Positions 34,901-47,405 of a stretch of DNA of 64,000 nucleotides are shown piece by piece (within the stretch, counting starts at the first letter, position 1; every line of letters begins with the position of its first letter). The stretch is from positions 2,912,501 to 2,976,500 of the forward strand of contig LR746281.1 in the NCBI GenBank assembly GCA_902729315.2, written 5' to 3'. A program made the translations under genes and the position numbers. Source of the DNA: Spirodela intermedia. Lineage: Eukaryota; Streptophyta; Magnoliopsida; Alismatales; Araceae. The notes under the pieces are model-generated. The model was not told the origin of the DNA and ran no database searches. It saw only the letters and a program-made list of their open reading frames with translations.

Positions 34901-37900
34901 TATATCGCCCAGTTTCTCCTGATTTCCTAAAAATTCTCTTTCGCGTTCATCCATTTTCAAAACTGATTATTTTTTTTTGTTACGATGTAAAGGTACAGTT
35001 CTTGGACCGTCATCATTTACTGATCAAGTTTGGTAGTGTAGATGGAGTGGTAAGTACAATGTACTCTAAAATATTTTTTGATAAGACTGATAATGCAAAA
35101 TTATTTATTATAGAATAAGTATATCTGGATGTATGTATTGTAGATTGATTATGATCACATGGACGTTGTCTCTTATATCTGTCAGGTGTCTCGGAGTGCA
35201 GAACAATATCCTGCATTCTTTGCTGTATATAACATGGAAACTACAGAGATAATTTCGTTCCATCAGGTAAATGTTCCTTGATTACTGGCATATTATGAGG
35301 TCACTTCTTTTACTTCTCTATGCTAACTCAAAAATTCTCCTCCTCATGTTTATGTTTGTTGCAGAATTCTTCAGAAGAGCTTTATTACCTGTTTGAGCAA
35401 TTCTGCGATCACTTTCTTGTAGCTTCAAGATATTCTTCTCATGTCAACTTTATATCTTCTCACTCTAACAGTATTCACGCTCTTGAACAGCTCAATAGCA
35501 TAAAAAACAAAACTAGCAGCTTTTCACAGGTAAATTTCAACTCTGTTTGAGCTCTAAACTATATTCCATTATAATACTTGGTAAAAAAACCATGAATAAA
35601 GCTTCATGCATATGCTTCATATAAATATTGTCAGGTGTTTGTCTTCTGGAGGGTGGGAACTTGAGTGAAGAGCCCTGTTGGATGGAGTGTGTTTAAATGG
35701 GCGGGGTGTGGGGATAGTGTTCTGTTACACTCCTGGGCTTCTGGGGCAGATTCTTCTTAACTCCTGGCTTTTCTCATCTAATCACTTGGTTCATTCGGAC
35801 TCGTTTTCCAGGCCTCAGCAAGTTTTTTCTAAAAATTAATGCACTTAAATACACCTTCATCTTTCATTCCTTAGTGTTTTCTACAGTGACAGATGTAGTT
35901 TTTTCTTTTGTGATTACGTTCCTATCCACTTCTATGCTGGCACCATTTCCATCTTTTGTTTCGTCACTGTCTTTCAGTTACCTACAAGCTCATTCCTCTC
36001 TCTTTCTCGTTTTTAGTTGTCTTGAAATGTTCTGTACTCTCTTTGAGACGTCGGATCATTCCCATCTAGAAATATAATAGTTGTTCATAAAATATTTCGT
36101 TAATCGATCTAAACTGATTATGAAATTAATATTTTTTAATTAAATAATTTTTTTGGTTCAATATTAACTGATAGATGCCAAGTGGCAAGCCAACATGTGT
36201 CTATGTATGGTACATGCAGGTGTAGGACAGTCAGAAACTGTAATGACAGTAAGATATTGAATGGAAAGTAGAAACCAGAAAGAGAGAAATAGAGTATCCC
36301 ATATAGCAAACTTTCAGACAAACGGAAGGGACAAATGTGATAAGGGAGATGGCTAGATTATGCACCCCAAACCCAGACCTCAGCCCTCGTTATTCATCCC
36401 AAGGGGATACAAGTTTAGTATGTAGAAAACATGGGAAACTGTTTATGGAAACTACAGCTTTAAATCAAAGGATAGTTGCATACCCCAAAAATCAGGAATC
36501 CTGGTGCAGAGCATTTTTTTTAAAAAATATCCTATATATGGAAAGTCGAAATATAAACATCTCTTGATGCTCTGTGAGTTTGATACTGGTAAATCAACTA
36601 CGAGTAATTTATCTATGAGAAACTGATGGTAGACATGCTGGTGAGAAAAGAAGCTGATCATAGACAGCCCGATTATAATGACAATCAATTTCGTTATGTT
36701 TAGTCCGTTCATGAAAAATTGGATTCTCGGTAATCTTGATGGCATTGATGTTATCATCATGTAAAAAAAGGGTGACCTATCTAAAGATGTCATAGACTCC
36801 ACAAATTATTTGATATAGTCTCATAGAGAACAGAAAATTCATGAGGACGATGTTCGAATTTCTCTAAAAGTTGTGAAAACTTTCTGAGCATGAGCAGCCG
36901 ACCATCTTTATGCACCTATCCTATCACTTCCTAGTTTCCTGGTCCTGTTTCAACCAATTAATGCAAGAGAATAAGACCATTTGATTATTATCGACCAATT
37001 GAGGTCGTCAGAGGGTAAGTTAGTTTATAACCTATAAACGTGAAACATATTGGTGATGCTAAGATTATGAGAATCAATAGTACTGATGCTCCAGATGTCA
37101 ATGCTTTTTACATTAGCAACACTAACTTGGGAAATATTAGAATTAAGGGTCAAGGTATAAAAAACATCTGAGGTGAGCGTTATGTGATTTGATGCTCTAG
37201 AGTTGGTGTACCCCCGATGTGTTTGGAGACTTATTATCTATGTTATGGATAATACGGATTGAATCACTTCGTAGGTAGATTCTGGGGTGACCATGAAGGA
37301 ATCTGTTGAAAACTGATTGGCAGTGCACATTGATTCAGTAGAAGTTGATCAACTAATATTCATTTAAACCGTGTGGGAATGATGGGATTCCCTAAGAATA
37401 TGCCCCCTTTTTTGCAAGATCTGCTGAACTTGAGTGAACTGTCCTTGTAGTGTGCACAACTTTTTTACATGAGTAACATCAAGTATTTCGAAGATCCCAA
37501 GTTTTTAAAGCAGTTTAGGCTGTAAAGCTAATAACTAATACTTCTTTTTGAAATTCCTGACTAGCTTGAAATAAAATTCTATAGCCTTCATGAGATACTT
37601 CTCAAAAACATTCCTCAAATTTTGGTACTGGTTTCGCATTCAAGTAGGGTATCATTTACTTTTCTCTTATTAATTACCTCATACAGTTTCAAACTCAAGG
37701 CTTAGCTTCATGAGAATGTGCTCTCTCATAGAAGGCCCTTGTAATACCCTTATGAATGCAAGAACAGCTTAAGGAATTTGCTCTTATAGAACTGAATTGC
37801 TTTCTAAATATAAGTGCATAAATTCAGAGGAAATGCTTGGACTGTTTCAGTTCCCTGATTTTACTCATTTCTTTCCAGTTCAGGTACGCGTTAATATCTG

Positions 37901-40900
37901 TTGTTGTTGTTTGCATATCCATTCAGCAATATAATCTAAAGATAATATATGCCTAATCGAAGATCTGAAACAATGAGAGAAACCTTGGGGGCTTAATCAT
38001 GGCTTGAAACAATGAGGAGAAGCAATAGAGCTGGCCAGAAATAGATGTTAAAAGGCTACGAGATAGAGAAGCTGAGATCTGCACGCCTAAAACCAGATTT
38101 TGCATTTACAACGAAGATCCAGAGCTCCACTTCCTTTTCTCAACGTGGACTGGCTGTAATACCATGACAACTGAAGGGAACAAAAGTGCTAAATGAGATG
38201 GCTAAATTGGTCACCCGAATCTCGGACCTCAGCCTTAAGTACATCTCAAGAGAATACTAGTTTAGAATGTCCATCAAAGCAAAAGAAGTCCTCTGGTTCT
38301 GCCCCTAAGAAATTCTTGCAGCCTCATTTATATCCTTTGAAGTCTGTTGTTCCATGTTACCATTTCATATTTTGATCCTACTTACAGAAAGGACTCAAGA
38401 ACCTGCCTACAAAAGCTAGATGAAAGCTAAAAGAAGCTATTTACTGATTTTTTTTACTACAAATCTGCAATCGTAGTGCAAAAAATCCACTTCATCAAAG
38501 TTGGGCGTAGCAGATGAAGGATTTCAATCATTTCATTTCAGAAACAGTTGAAGATGGAAAACTCAACTCAGGCCATCCAAGAGGGAAGATGTTGCTGATG
38601 TCTTCACAAAAATCTATCCTACTGTTTTGTTTCAATATTATCTTATGCCAATTTCACATGATTCGGATAGGAACCCGAAAAAGAGATAAATATTATAAAT
38701 AGAAGAACATGAATAGAAGAAAATGGAGAGTGGTTTCCGGCAGAAACCGTAACTCCTGTCCATGTTGGTTTTTTCTGACCAATTCTCTCCTACAATGCTG
38801 CTGCCTGAAATTCTAAATAGTCCTCCCTGCCTTCCCGTAACCAGCCCTAATACCTCATTCTCCCCTACCTAACATTTAGCTAAATACCCCCCAACTTAAC
38901 CCTCACATGAACCTTCTGCCCCCCTAGTCCTCCTAGAGTAATTTACATTTATTGGGGGTCTAACATCACTCTCCCCTACAAGAGCCACCTTGTCTTCAAG
39001 GTGAAATTCAAGAAATTGTTGTTGTAGTGTGGTCATAGAGTTTCAAGTGGCTACAAGGGTTGGTGGGTTGTCTCGTTGGTGATCAATGCTTCCGGTCCTG
39101 CGGTCTTCCGCCCAATATGGTTCTTCTGTTCCTTATCTGAATTAAGTTCGGTCCCTCGATCATCTTCTGCACCAATAGAATTTCCAGCTCTCTTTTACAA
39201 GTGTGTTCTAGGCTATACTTTTCATTGCAGGAGAAGTATAATCCTTTGGTTCTTCTTTCTTGTATCTCGGCCACTTTATCAGATTGTTGGTGATTGCAAA
39301 TCCATTTTCTAGTTGTATTCAATAGTAGTTCAGTGGTCTTGCTCGATTTAGGAGTCCTCGGAAATTTGATCTAAATTTCTGGGCCCTTCACGATCCAAGA
39401 ACGTGCTTGATGCTCCATAAAGGCCTAGGTGATCTAGGTCATTCAAGTCCCAGACGGACCTAACTGTTCTTTCTTTTCTTCTGTTAACTGAGCAGTCTTC
39501 ATCACTTTCTCTAGCTTGATTTCCCCTTTTTCTTGGGAGTTTTTCCTTTGGGGTCCACAGTTTCTTGGAATTGCAGCGAACATTTCATCAATACCTCCAT
39601 TGACCTCATCTGTTGAGTTCTGTTGCAATCCGTCCATTATGTGTTCTTCTCTATCACTATTAATCTTTGTAGATCTGCTTCGATTTTAGCAGTCTTTGTA
39701 GCTTCGCCTCTATCCCTAGCATATGCCTTGGCTTCTTTTTCTAATCTTTTATATCTTATTCTAGATGCTCGACGCATCTGTCATAGGTCTTGGGCACCAT
39801 CAAACCTCGCTCTGATACCAGTTTGTAAGAACCTAAAACAGAGATGAACGAATTACTAGAAATTTACCTACAAATGGAGATTGGGTTCCAGCAAGAACCC
39901 TAGATCCTGGCCATGTTGGCCTTTCGAGAGGACCAACTCTCTCTTGTAATGCCACTGCGTGAAACTCTAAACAGCCCTCCCCTCCTTCCCATTACCAGCA
40001 CTAATACCTCCTCCCCTGCGTAAAATTTATCTTCATACCCCCCACTGAACCCTCTGGTGACTCTCATACCCCCATACTCCTCTTAGAGTAATTTACATTT
40101 ATTGGGGTCTAACAGATTCAAATGAAAGTTTTATTGTAAAATAATGGTAAAGACTTCAACTCGATTAGGGTTCATTTTTCAGCTGTTTATCTCCTTCATT
40201 TTGGTTCTCAAGAATCAGGAGTATTGAGTTAGTTGGGAAAACTGGGTCCTTTGTTTGAATGTAAAGTTGAGAGGGAACACTGTTAACAGGTTAGGGTGCC
40301 AGACAATTACAACCAGTTTTTGTCAACTTGAACTCACTTGAAGTAGACCAGAATTCTTTCATTTTGCATTCAGTTCCTATCCGTCTCTGAATTTAGAATA
40401 GAACTACTAGTAGGCCTTAATGAGCTAATTGCGTTTTTCATTGTCCGAGTCTGATCTAAATCATGGAGGTTATCAGAACGCATGGGCAAGCTGTGAGGTG
40501 ACCTAAAGAGAGATAACTCATTATTAATGCTATGATATTTAAAAAAAATAAATTAGTTGGATGTTTTTTGGTTAAAAATAATGGGAACAAGTTGACTTAG
40601 GCACCCCATCCATGAACGGTTTATCATGAGAATCCTACAATATTTCAAGACCTTCTAGTTTTATGAGCCAAAATTCGTCATCCTACAATATTCCAATGTC
40701 CATCAGTATCCAACTCATTCTGCACGTAGTACACAGCTCTGGCGAAGTCCTGCACCTTGACCGTGGTTTTTCCAAGCACCTTTCGGATTGTAGTCGTGCT
40801 TAATCATCCTTGCATTATAGTTCACTGCTTTATTATTTCACATCCATGTTCGTTGTCAAAATCCCATATAATTTAAGTCAGAAATCTTGCTTGAAATGGG

Positions 40901-43900
40901 AGTGGTTAGAGAAAATATTTGAAAGTTGGACTTCGTGCTGCATCAATTTTACAAAATCCATAGTTTTTAGCATAGTATGGTTGAGAAAATCTTACAAGTT
41001 ACTAAATAGATCTTGATTGCTAATTAACTGTAAAGCTAAAGCATCCAAGTATTTCAACCTTACGCATTTTATCTTTTTATTCTTAAATTTATGCTATTCT
41101 TCTTTATATGATTGATAAATTCGAATGTTCTTGTACTTTTCTGTAATTCTTGTGTGCTCCAGGATTATCTATTTTCTGATTTGTTGAACTTTTTCAACTT
41201 TTTTTCTGTAGTTTGTGAGAAAGATGTTAGCTTCCTTAAATTTTGGTTGCCAGTCGCAAAGCCCTTCACCATATCTTGACCAGTCTCTTTTCCGGTACGA
41301 TGAGAAGGTAAAATACTGATTAGCTGCTTAAACTGGATTGCCTGTTGGAAGAGATATGCACTTATTTCCAAAGAACAAGTGTTGCATAATTTTTTTGTAT
41401 AATGACTTAAAGGTGTACATTGTGTGAACAAGCTTACTTCTCTATCATACTGACTCCTGAGCTGCCTAAGGATTAATGCATGGGGAAAGAGTCCAACTGC
41501 ATGGAGAAAGGATGGACACATCTGAGTCGGCTGTACTCACTGTAATCCTGTTGACTCTTACGGATTGTGCTGACTCGCATGTGAGTCATGTTGATCTGTC
41601 AGAGTCGAAGCAGCACTGAATCACTTCCGTTATTGTTGTATCTCAAACCACAATTCAGCAACAGCAACAGTCGCTTGTCCCACCCATTGCTTTTTTCGAC
41701 TTAGAATGTGGTGAGGGAAAATAACTGGAAGTTTAGATCGTCCATTGTCATAGCTATCATTACCGCTATTAGTGCTATTTTCTTTCTTTTTTTCTTCTCC
41801 CCAATCTTCCTTGAATCTAGTTTGTTCTCCTGTACACCATTTGCTGTCACGTTGCTCTTGGTCACCATTTTGCCCGCCAGCACCCTGGGTATGCCTTCAC
41901 CTTCACAGAATCTCACCTACCATCACCTCTGGTGGTTGTCAGAGTCCAATTGAACTTTACTTTTGTGTGACCTCTAATTAAAATAAATTTATTCATATCC
42001 AAACACCTTCAAGAGTAGTGATCTGACTCAAATGAGTTGCATGAGTGGGATGGTACTTTAACACTTTATTTGGCTTTACTCAGTTGGACCTCCAGGCCAA
42101 GATGATTAGATTTCGCCAATCTGATTTTATGGTGATCTAGATTGGGAGTGGTAGGATTTTATCTGACCTGCCAATTGGATTTTCTTAACTATCTTTCCAT
42201 TTCATAATAGTCATTTTAGTAACAAGTGATGAGGAGATTTTTTAGGCTTTTTCTTTAAGAAAATAGATACTACTAACGTATTTAAGGAGATAACCCTGAA
42301 AAGCAGACGTATTCTGGTGGACCTATCACAAAACCCATGATCTCCTAGAGAAGTATTTGAAAGAGACAGTTAACCGCCAAAACCTGACACTCGACTTATT
42401 TTTCTTACTTTTTAGTCACACCGTTAAACAAGGGGAAGAGGGAAAGCCTAACCTGAAATCTGGAATTTTCCGTATAATATCTAATGGGTGTTTTGGGCTG
42501 AAACTAGCAATTTCAAAATGATCAAGGTGCTCTTGCGTATGCTTTTTATGTATCCCTCTCTTTCCCTGATTTTAGTGTAGTTGGCCATATTTTACAAGGT
42601 GTATCCTGTTCACCTAAATGAACATGACAGGCTAGATTTCGTTGCAAAATTACCAAAGATATTGTAAATTTCAATCCACATTTACAAGATGAATTTGTTT
42701 TGCGGATTCTGTGTCATGTCGAGGTTTATTATTCTTGTATCACTGCGATCTTCTTCTTTTAATGGTATAATAAGAAGTCAGATAGTTTACTTATTCTTCT
42801 TTCTTTGTACTAATTGGTGATATAATTTGGTTCTTACCTTGCATCAGCTAATATCAGCTGTGGAACGACCAAGGCAGGTTATTGATCATCCAGTCAAGTT
42901 TATCTCTAGGCGTCAACCAAGCACCCTTAAATTTAAGATAAAATCAGGTCTGAAGTAGGTTACCTAAATTTTTAGTAAAGTTTGAGATTTTGCATTTTTA
43001 TCTCTCCCCCATGGTGCGTTTGCATGAAACGTCCACACAAGTATAGATTGAAATTATCCATCAGGGACAATAACACATCCAATTGCAACCAGCATAGTCC
43101 TTTCATTTTAGATCTGTTGACGAACATCCAGCATCAGTATTTTATTTATTACAATGTGTTCTGTTATAACTATATTTTTCGTGTATTTTTTAATTGTCTT
43201 CCGTGCATATCACGAATCCCAAAGGGGTTCCCAGAATTCTCTATATACGTTAATTCCAAGAATTCTTCAACACACTTCTAACACTTGTTCCACTTTTGGA
43301 AAACCTTGTGTTATGTCACCAGATCTTGATTTTTGATATATAAACGTTATTAATGTATCTTTTTCATCAAGGGTTTCTCCATAATGACCGTGAACTGTTG
43401 TTCCTGGGTAGCCAAAAATTATCGTCTATCTCTCTATTCTTAGTTACGTTGGGGTTACAAAGACATAGTGGCAGCTATTTCACTGCCGAAATCTTTATAT
43501 CCGGATTATATGTTGAGTTGGATAAGCCTGCAATGAATGGTTGTAACAGAGCTTATCTATGGGAATACTTTTTATCAGTCGGTGGAGCTCTTGGGTTCGG
43601 TAAACACCAGGTGGAGCCCACGCCAGCCCTAGAGGAATGCTCTTGGATCAAGTGACAAGATGGATCCCTTTTCACTCTTTGTCACACTGATTTTTCGGCG
43701 AGAAGCAACCTTATAATTGACAAGTCCAAGAAATTCGGTATTCTCGGTTTTGGGAAGTTGATGTAGAAACTTCTGTGCTAACTCGCAAAACTTTGGCATG
43801 CACAGAGCTCCACTAATTTTTCACTGCTAGCAAATGACTGTGTTATTAGTTACTGGAGCTCTGTCCATGCCAAAGTTTTGCCACTTAGTAGATAATTTTA

Positions 43901-45536
43901 TCTCAACTTCTCAAAACCTAGAATACTAAATTTCTGGCACTCGTCTGTTGTGAGGTTTCTTCTCATCAGCAGTTCAGTCTGACAGAGTGATCCACCTGTT
44001 TACTGACCCAAGAGCATTCCTCTAGGACCGTCGTGGAATGAGAATAGAGAGACCTTGATCCGTCCAGAGAGATCCAAGTGCAACAGAACAGCAGTGTTCG
44101 CAATGTCTAGGAAGCAGCCGGTTCCAAGATATCTATAAGAACATTTCAAGGCCAAGAGTTTGCAGGAGAGAAGGCGACATAAAGCTTGGCATGTCTAATT
44201 GAATCAGATTGCCGGATCAGCTGGTATCTATCTGATCCGGACTTGGATAAAATCAGTTCAATCGGCCTTTGAGGAAGAACAAAAAAGTTTAAATCAATCA
44301 GAAGATGTGTTTCCCAATTTGTAAAATTCCTATTTAGAGTAGAAAAAATAGTATAAAAATGAACTTTTTCCAAATGAAAATATGGAAACCTCCAGGGCTG
44401 ATCGTGGTGATGTCCTTGTCTCACATCATTGGTCAAGGCAGGGAGGAGCACTTGGTCCAGGCATATGGGGCCCTTTTCTTCTTTTCTCTCATATTCTTCT
44501 TTTTATATTCCCCTCTTTTTTTTTCCCTGACATCTCCACTACTCTCTGATAAGTCGCAGATGTGCTGGTTGGAAAGCCAATCTGACGATTTTCGTGGACA
44601 TTGTTAAGAAATGGTTTATTTTTATACTATTTTTCTACTATAAATAGGAACTGAACTGAAATTCCCAAGCTGCCGACTTCAGATCTCTATTCTGAGGAGG
44701 TGGCTTGTTTTGGCTCTTTGGCTCATAATGATTGCTACAAGTTATGACAAACTGTGATGCTTTCTTGATGATTTGAACATAGGTGAATCGAAATTATCTG
44801 AAGATCGACAGAACTTACAGTCATAATTTTCATTTTTAGCTTCAGTAATACTGGGCTGCATGTAAGTCTCACCCCACCCTTGTCGCCTTACCGGCCAGGC
44901 AGTAATCCACTGATTTTCTGGCTTAAATCGCATGGACAACTATTAATAAGTTTTCGTGCCTGTTAAGTGGCCAAAATCTACAGCTCTATGTTGCAAGTTA
45001 GATATGCTAGGCAGCGGCCTATTCCATACAGATCAATCAACACAGGCAAACTAGAACGAGCTCTGGTGGGGAAGATTCCAACATGAATCTACGCTGTGTG
45101 GCCATCTAGTTTTCATTCCAAACTCTTCCCACTTCTTATCACTTTTCAGGTAGCCAATGTTCATTGGGTGTTCCTTTCACTTTTAGCTAATATCCTGAAT
45201 ATTAATCAACCATACAGTTCTCTTAATTTTGCATACCCTGAGGCTGTTTAGCTGCTGTTACTGCACAACATCTGTTTTTTCTTTCTGACTTTATCCTTCG
45301 GTCTGTACCATTCCTGTGGCATAAATTCTCAATACCAAATGCTAATACCACATATAGCTGAATCAGTGAGATTGTGTCCCTTCTGGTGCCTTGTGCTAGG
45401 TCCTGAAGCTGGCGTGGCAGACAATCGGACAAAGAGGATGTCATCTTTCCTATTCCACCCCATACTACCATTTGCTCTCTCCATCCAGCAGACCAACATG
45501 CAACCGACTGTTGTCAATGTTCATTTCCGGAGATGA
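25974..45536 (+). CDS. DET1: DET1 (DE-ETIOLATED 1), light-signalling repressor
   Basis: Eleven coding exons give 536 aa (Arabidopsis DET1 is about 543): 25974-26045, 29064-29491, 29579-29807, 31081-31257, 33801-33869, 34993-35049, 35186-35266, 35365-35529, 41212-41307, 42848-42947, 45400-45536. All phases agree and no stop interrupts. Diagnostic stretches are [135 protein letters not shown] and the C-terminal [13 protein letters not shown]1 is a nuclear protein that joins COP10 and DDB1 and works with CUL4 to degrade light-signalling factors, repressing photomorphogenesis. The linker encoded by exon 4 ([15 protein letters not shown]) is divergent, as in other species. Intron 3 is GC-AG; the others use GT. 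Introns 1, 8 and 10 are swollen by repeats. Residues 166-167 span the 87-bp intron 2. Very high confidence in identity; exon 4's 5' edge is the least certain. Confidence 0.96.
27171..27549. repeat. 198-bp tandem duplication in DET1 intron 1
   Basis: The unit beginning ACATGAAATTTTAAATCC at 27171 repeats at 27369 with about 90% matching by eye. It shares long blocks such as GTGTGCATCTACCATCTGCT and AACCATGATGAGATCA. The second copy stops at about 27549, some 18 bp short. No coding content. Confidence 0.9.
29808..31080 (+). other. GC-AG intron 3 of DET1
   Basis: The exon ends SHSQ with CAG|GCAAGT, the ideal GC-donor consensus, and the acceptor is CTCTCAG|TGTGCT. Joining them keeps phase 0. Reading through adds a 14-residue tail and then a stop at 29852, so retention would truncate DET1 at about 257 aa. 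Confidence 0.8.
36316..38271 (-). mobile_element. Ty1/copia deletion derivative in DET1 intron 8
   Basis: Direct repeats of about 105 bp at 36316-36423 and 38165-38271 look like LTR pieces. A primer-binding site-like TGGTATTACAGCC (minus) lies at 38152-38164. Inside, read on the minus strand, are a gag end ([17 protein letters not shown] near 37430-37480), a protease region ([14 protein letters not shown], normally SGASNHM, near 37170-37215) and RNase H ([18 protein letters not shown] near 36685-36740). Integrase and most RT are missing. Stops are frequent. LTR outer limits are unclear. Confidence 0.65.
38440..38650 (+). mobile_element. Plus-strand Ty1/copia RNase H fragment
   Basis: Decayed frames read [11 protein letters not shown] near 38526-38558 and then [12 protein letters not shown] near 38587-38622. 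These correspond to the copia RNase H tail FVRE-x-VxxGx ... ADIFTKxL. It abuts the target-site duplication of the gypsy insertion at 38660, so it is older than that insertion. Confidence 0.55.
38665..38965 (-). repeat. 3' LTR of the gypsy derivative
   Basis: Shares the CTCTTAGAGTAATTTACATTTATTGGGG-like end and the CCATGTTGG, CCAGC and TAATACCTC blocks with 39824-40114. Its low end reads GG where TG is expected, so that terminal base is mutated. Confidence 0.8.
39824..40114 (-). repeat. 5' LTR of the gypsy derivative
   Basis: Bounded by TG...CA on the plus strand (TGTAAGAACC ... GTCTAACA) and followed on the minus strand by the primer-binding site after a three-base spacer. Confidence 0.85.
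43617..44036. repeat. 420-bp foldback (long inverted repeat) in DET1 intron 10
   Basis: The arm at 43617-43818 pairs with 43845-44036 around a loop of about 26 bases. Strong blocks are AGAGGAATGCTCTTGG (43631-43646, against 44011-44026) and AAAACTTTGGCATG-ACAGAGCTCCA (about 43788-43812, against 43850-43875). The middle of the arms is more diverged. No TIR/TSD of a known MITE family was recognised. Confidence 0.85.
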
Positions 45537-46742
45537 TGCATTCCCCTGTCGCTAGCTGCTCTCTCACCAGACCATAGGGAATGGATCTTCTTCTCAGCTC
45601 CTTGTTGTTTTGGGGCTTTACTGCAGACCAGCAACTTATCATCCATCTCCATGTGAAAGCCACCGCCTGGTGTTGATTCTATGTTTCACAGTGGTGGAGG
45701 ATTCTTGTAAAAGACTAGTTATTTAGTTTCAGGCAGGCTGACGGGGAAGCTCTTTGCCATTGCCAAGTGAGGAGAGTGACCCGTTCTTTGGTACTGCCTA
45801 AAGCTAATGCTCACGAGTGCTCTTCATAAATCGTCACCAGTTGTATGAAATATGAAGCTTACCATGTGAATGAAGATCCATGTCTGTGACTGCCGAGGAG
45901 CTGCTGTGGTGTGAGCAGCTCTGGTTCTACTCCTGGTCAAGTGGATCACCGGAAATCGTGATCTGGGTAAGATTGCAAGTTGCAGTTTGGATATGAGAAT
46001 TGGAAATCTTGTTTCGTCCTGAAAGTCATTGTTTTTGGAAGAGCACGGACTGAATGGTTCATGAGAGTCTTTACAGGCACAGGTGAGTGCTTCTTCAGAA
46101 ATTATGCATGAACTTGACGACTTTCTTTTTCCCTTGCTCTCTCTCTCTCTCTCTCTCTCTCTGGCTGTTGATGGATGGATGGATGGATGTGACTAGGAGA
46201 ATGACTCTCATCTGCTAATCGTAAAATCGATAGTCAATTAATTTTAAATTTTTGATATATTTTTCATGTGCTAATGCCTTTTACTGAGAATTTCCAGGTG
46301 CCTTTGAACAACCCAGAGAGATAGCCTCTGAATGAGTACAGTAGAGGTATAGACGCTTACCAAGATAAGATTAGGAGGTCGGGAGGCCCACCCAGTCATG
46401 TATTTACTTAATTTTCTGCGATATAATATTTAGGTGGCAGCATATTCGTTGTCTATGGCTTAAAATTTCGCCTTGGGACGGGTTTTTCTGTAGAATCAGG
46501 AGAGAGAAACCTGCGAGGTTTTTCCTATGATCTTAATAGTAATTGGCTGGGCTGCCAAGAAAGTTTGGAAAGATGAATACTGCGTTCTTAGTGATCCTCT
46601 TCAAGTGTGTGGGGTTTGAACTTTGTTGTGTGTAAACGTCGCCACTAATCCAGGGTTTGATCTCAACCTTCTGTTAATGAATGCTCCTTGATTACGATGA
46701 TGGTTTCTACTTTTGGAAATCTCTGAGGGTTTTATCATGATT
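45537..46742. other. DET1 3' UTR and downstream spacer
   Basis: No coding region. The first several hundred bases are probably DET1 3' UTR; no canonical AATAAA was assigned with confidence. A CT microsatellite (46137-46162) and a short ATGG run (46171-46189) follow. Confidence 0.5.
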
Positions 46743-47005
46743 AAGATGATGGCTTCTCTCATGATTCAGTCCCTGCAGACATAGAGAGAGGGAGAGAGAG
46801 AGAGAGAGAGCCTGGTTGGCTGCTAAGATGATGGCTTCTCTCATGATTCATTCCCTGCACAGGGAGAGAGGGGGTGAAAGAGAGAGAGAGAGAGAGACAG
46901 AGCCTGGTTGGCTGCTAAGATGATGGCTTCTCTCATGATACATTCCCTGCACAGAGAGCGAGAAGAGGAGAGAAGAGAGAGAGAGAGAGAGCCTGGTTGG
47001 GTGCT
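46743..47005. repeat. Three tandem 82-92-bp repeats
   Basis: Copies are at 46743-46824, 46825-46916 and 46917-47005. Each runs from AAGATGATGGCTTCTCTCATGA through TTCCCTGCA and a variable GA tract to GCCTGGTTGGCTGCT. Length differences lie in the GA tract. An ORF through it is only repeat-encoded Glu/Arg. Confidence 0.95.
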
Positions 47006-47102
47006 AATTTTTCTTGGTCAAAAACGATATGTCCGCAGTTATCATCAGAGTGACTGGTTAGATTTGCTTAGGGTCATGTTTGAAGCCCTATATCAATGCC
47101 AG

Positions 47103-47133
47103 TGGGCCCAACTCAATCCAGCCCATATATAAA
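47103..47133 (+). promoter_or_regulatory. Orphan promoter-like site (Site II plus TATA box)
   Basis: A TGGGCC element at 47103-47108 lies 18 bp before a good TATA box TATATAAA at 47126-47133. Following sequence looks like a leader, but the first ATG frames after it close quickly and I see no gene. It may belong to a non-coding transcript or a lost gene. Confidence 0.35.
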
Positions 47134-47405
47134 CACGTATAACTGACCGTCGCCGGTTCTTGACCCAAAAGCATTTCACTTAATTCTCAGCTGCTGAGAC
47201 TCTCGCAGAATCAAAAGCACGAAGCATCCTCACAACCCACCAGCGAGAAAAGATTCTCAACAAGTACATGCATTCATCCTCAAGGGTGGTATTTCTTCAT
47301 ATCCTCCCCTCCCCACATGATTGAGCAGAGCCTTTCTCTACATGCCTGGTTCTTCTATCCAAGCCCGAAAGAAGAACTTGGCTCAGCCCGGAAGATGCTG
47401 ATCAA

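Larger units (their letters stand above)
38665..40114 (-). mobile_element. Complete Ty3/gypsy deletion derivative in DET1 intron 8 (1.45 kb)
   Basis: LTR copies of about 301 bp (38665-38965) and 291 bp (39824-40114) flank an 858-bp interior. The exact 5-bp target-site duplication GATTC lies at 38660-38664 and 40115-40119. Minus-strand order: 5' LTR starting TGTTAGACCCC, primer-binding site TGGTATCAGAGC (39809-39820), a gag start ([20 protein letters not shown] near 39580-39637), a decayed CCHC knuckle ([17 protein letters not shown] near 39180-39250), then a chromovirus pol end ([13 protein letters not shown] near 38975-39015), a polypurine tract AGGGGAGAGTGA and the 3' LTR. Protease, RT and integrase are deleted, so it could move only with help. 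It is inserted antisense to DET1. Confidence 0.85.
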
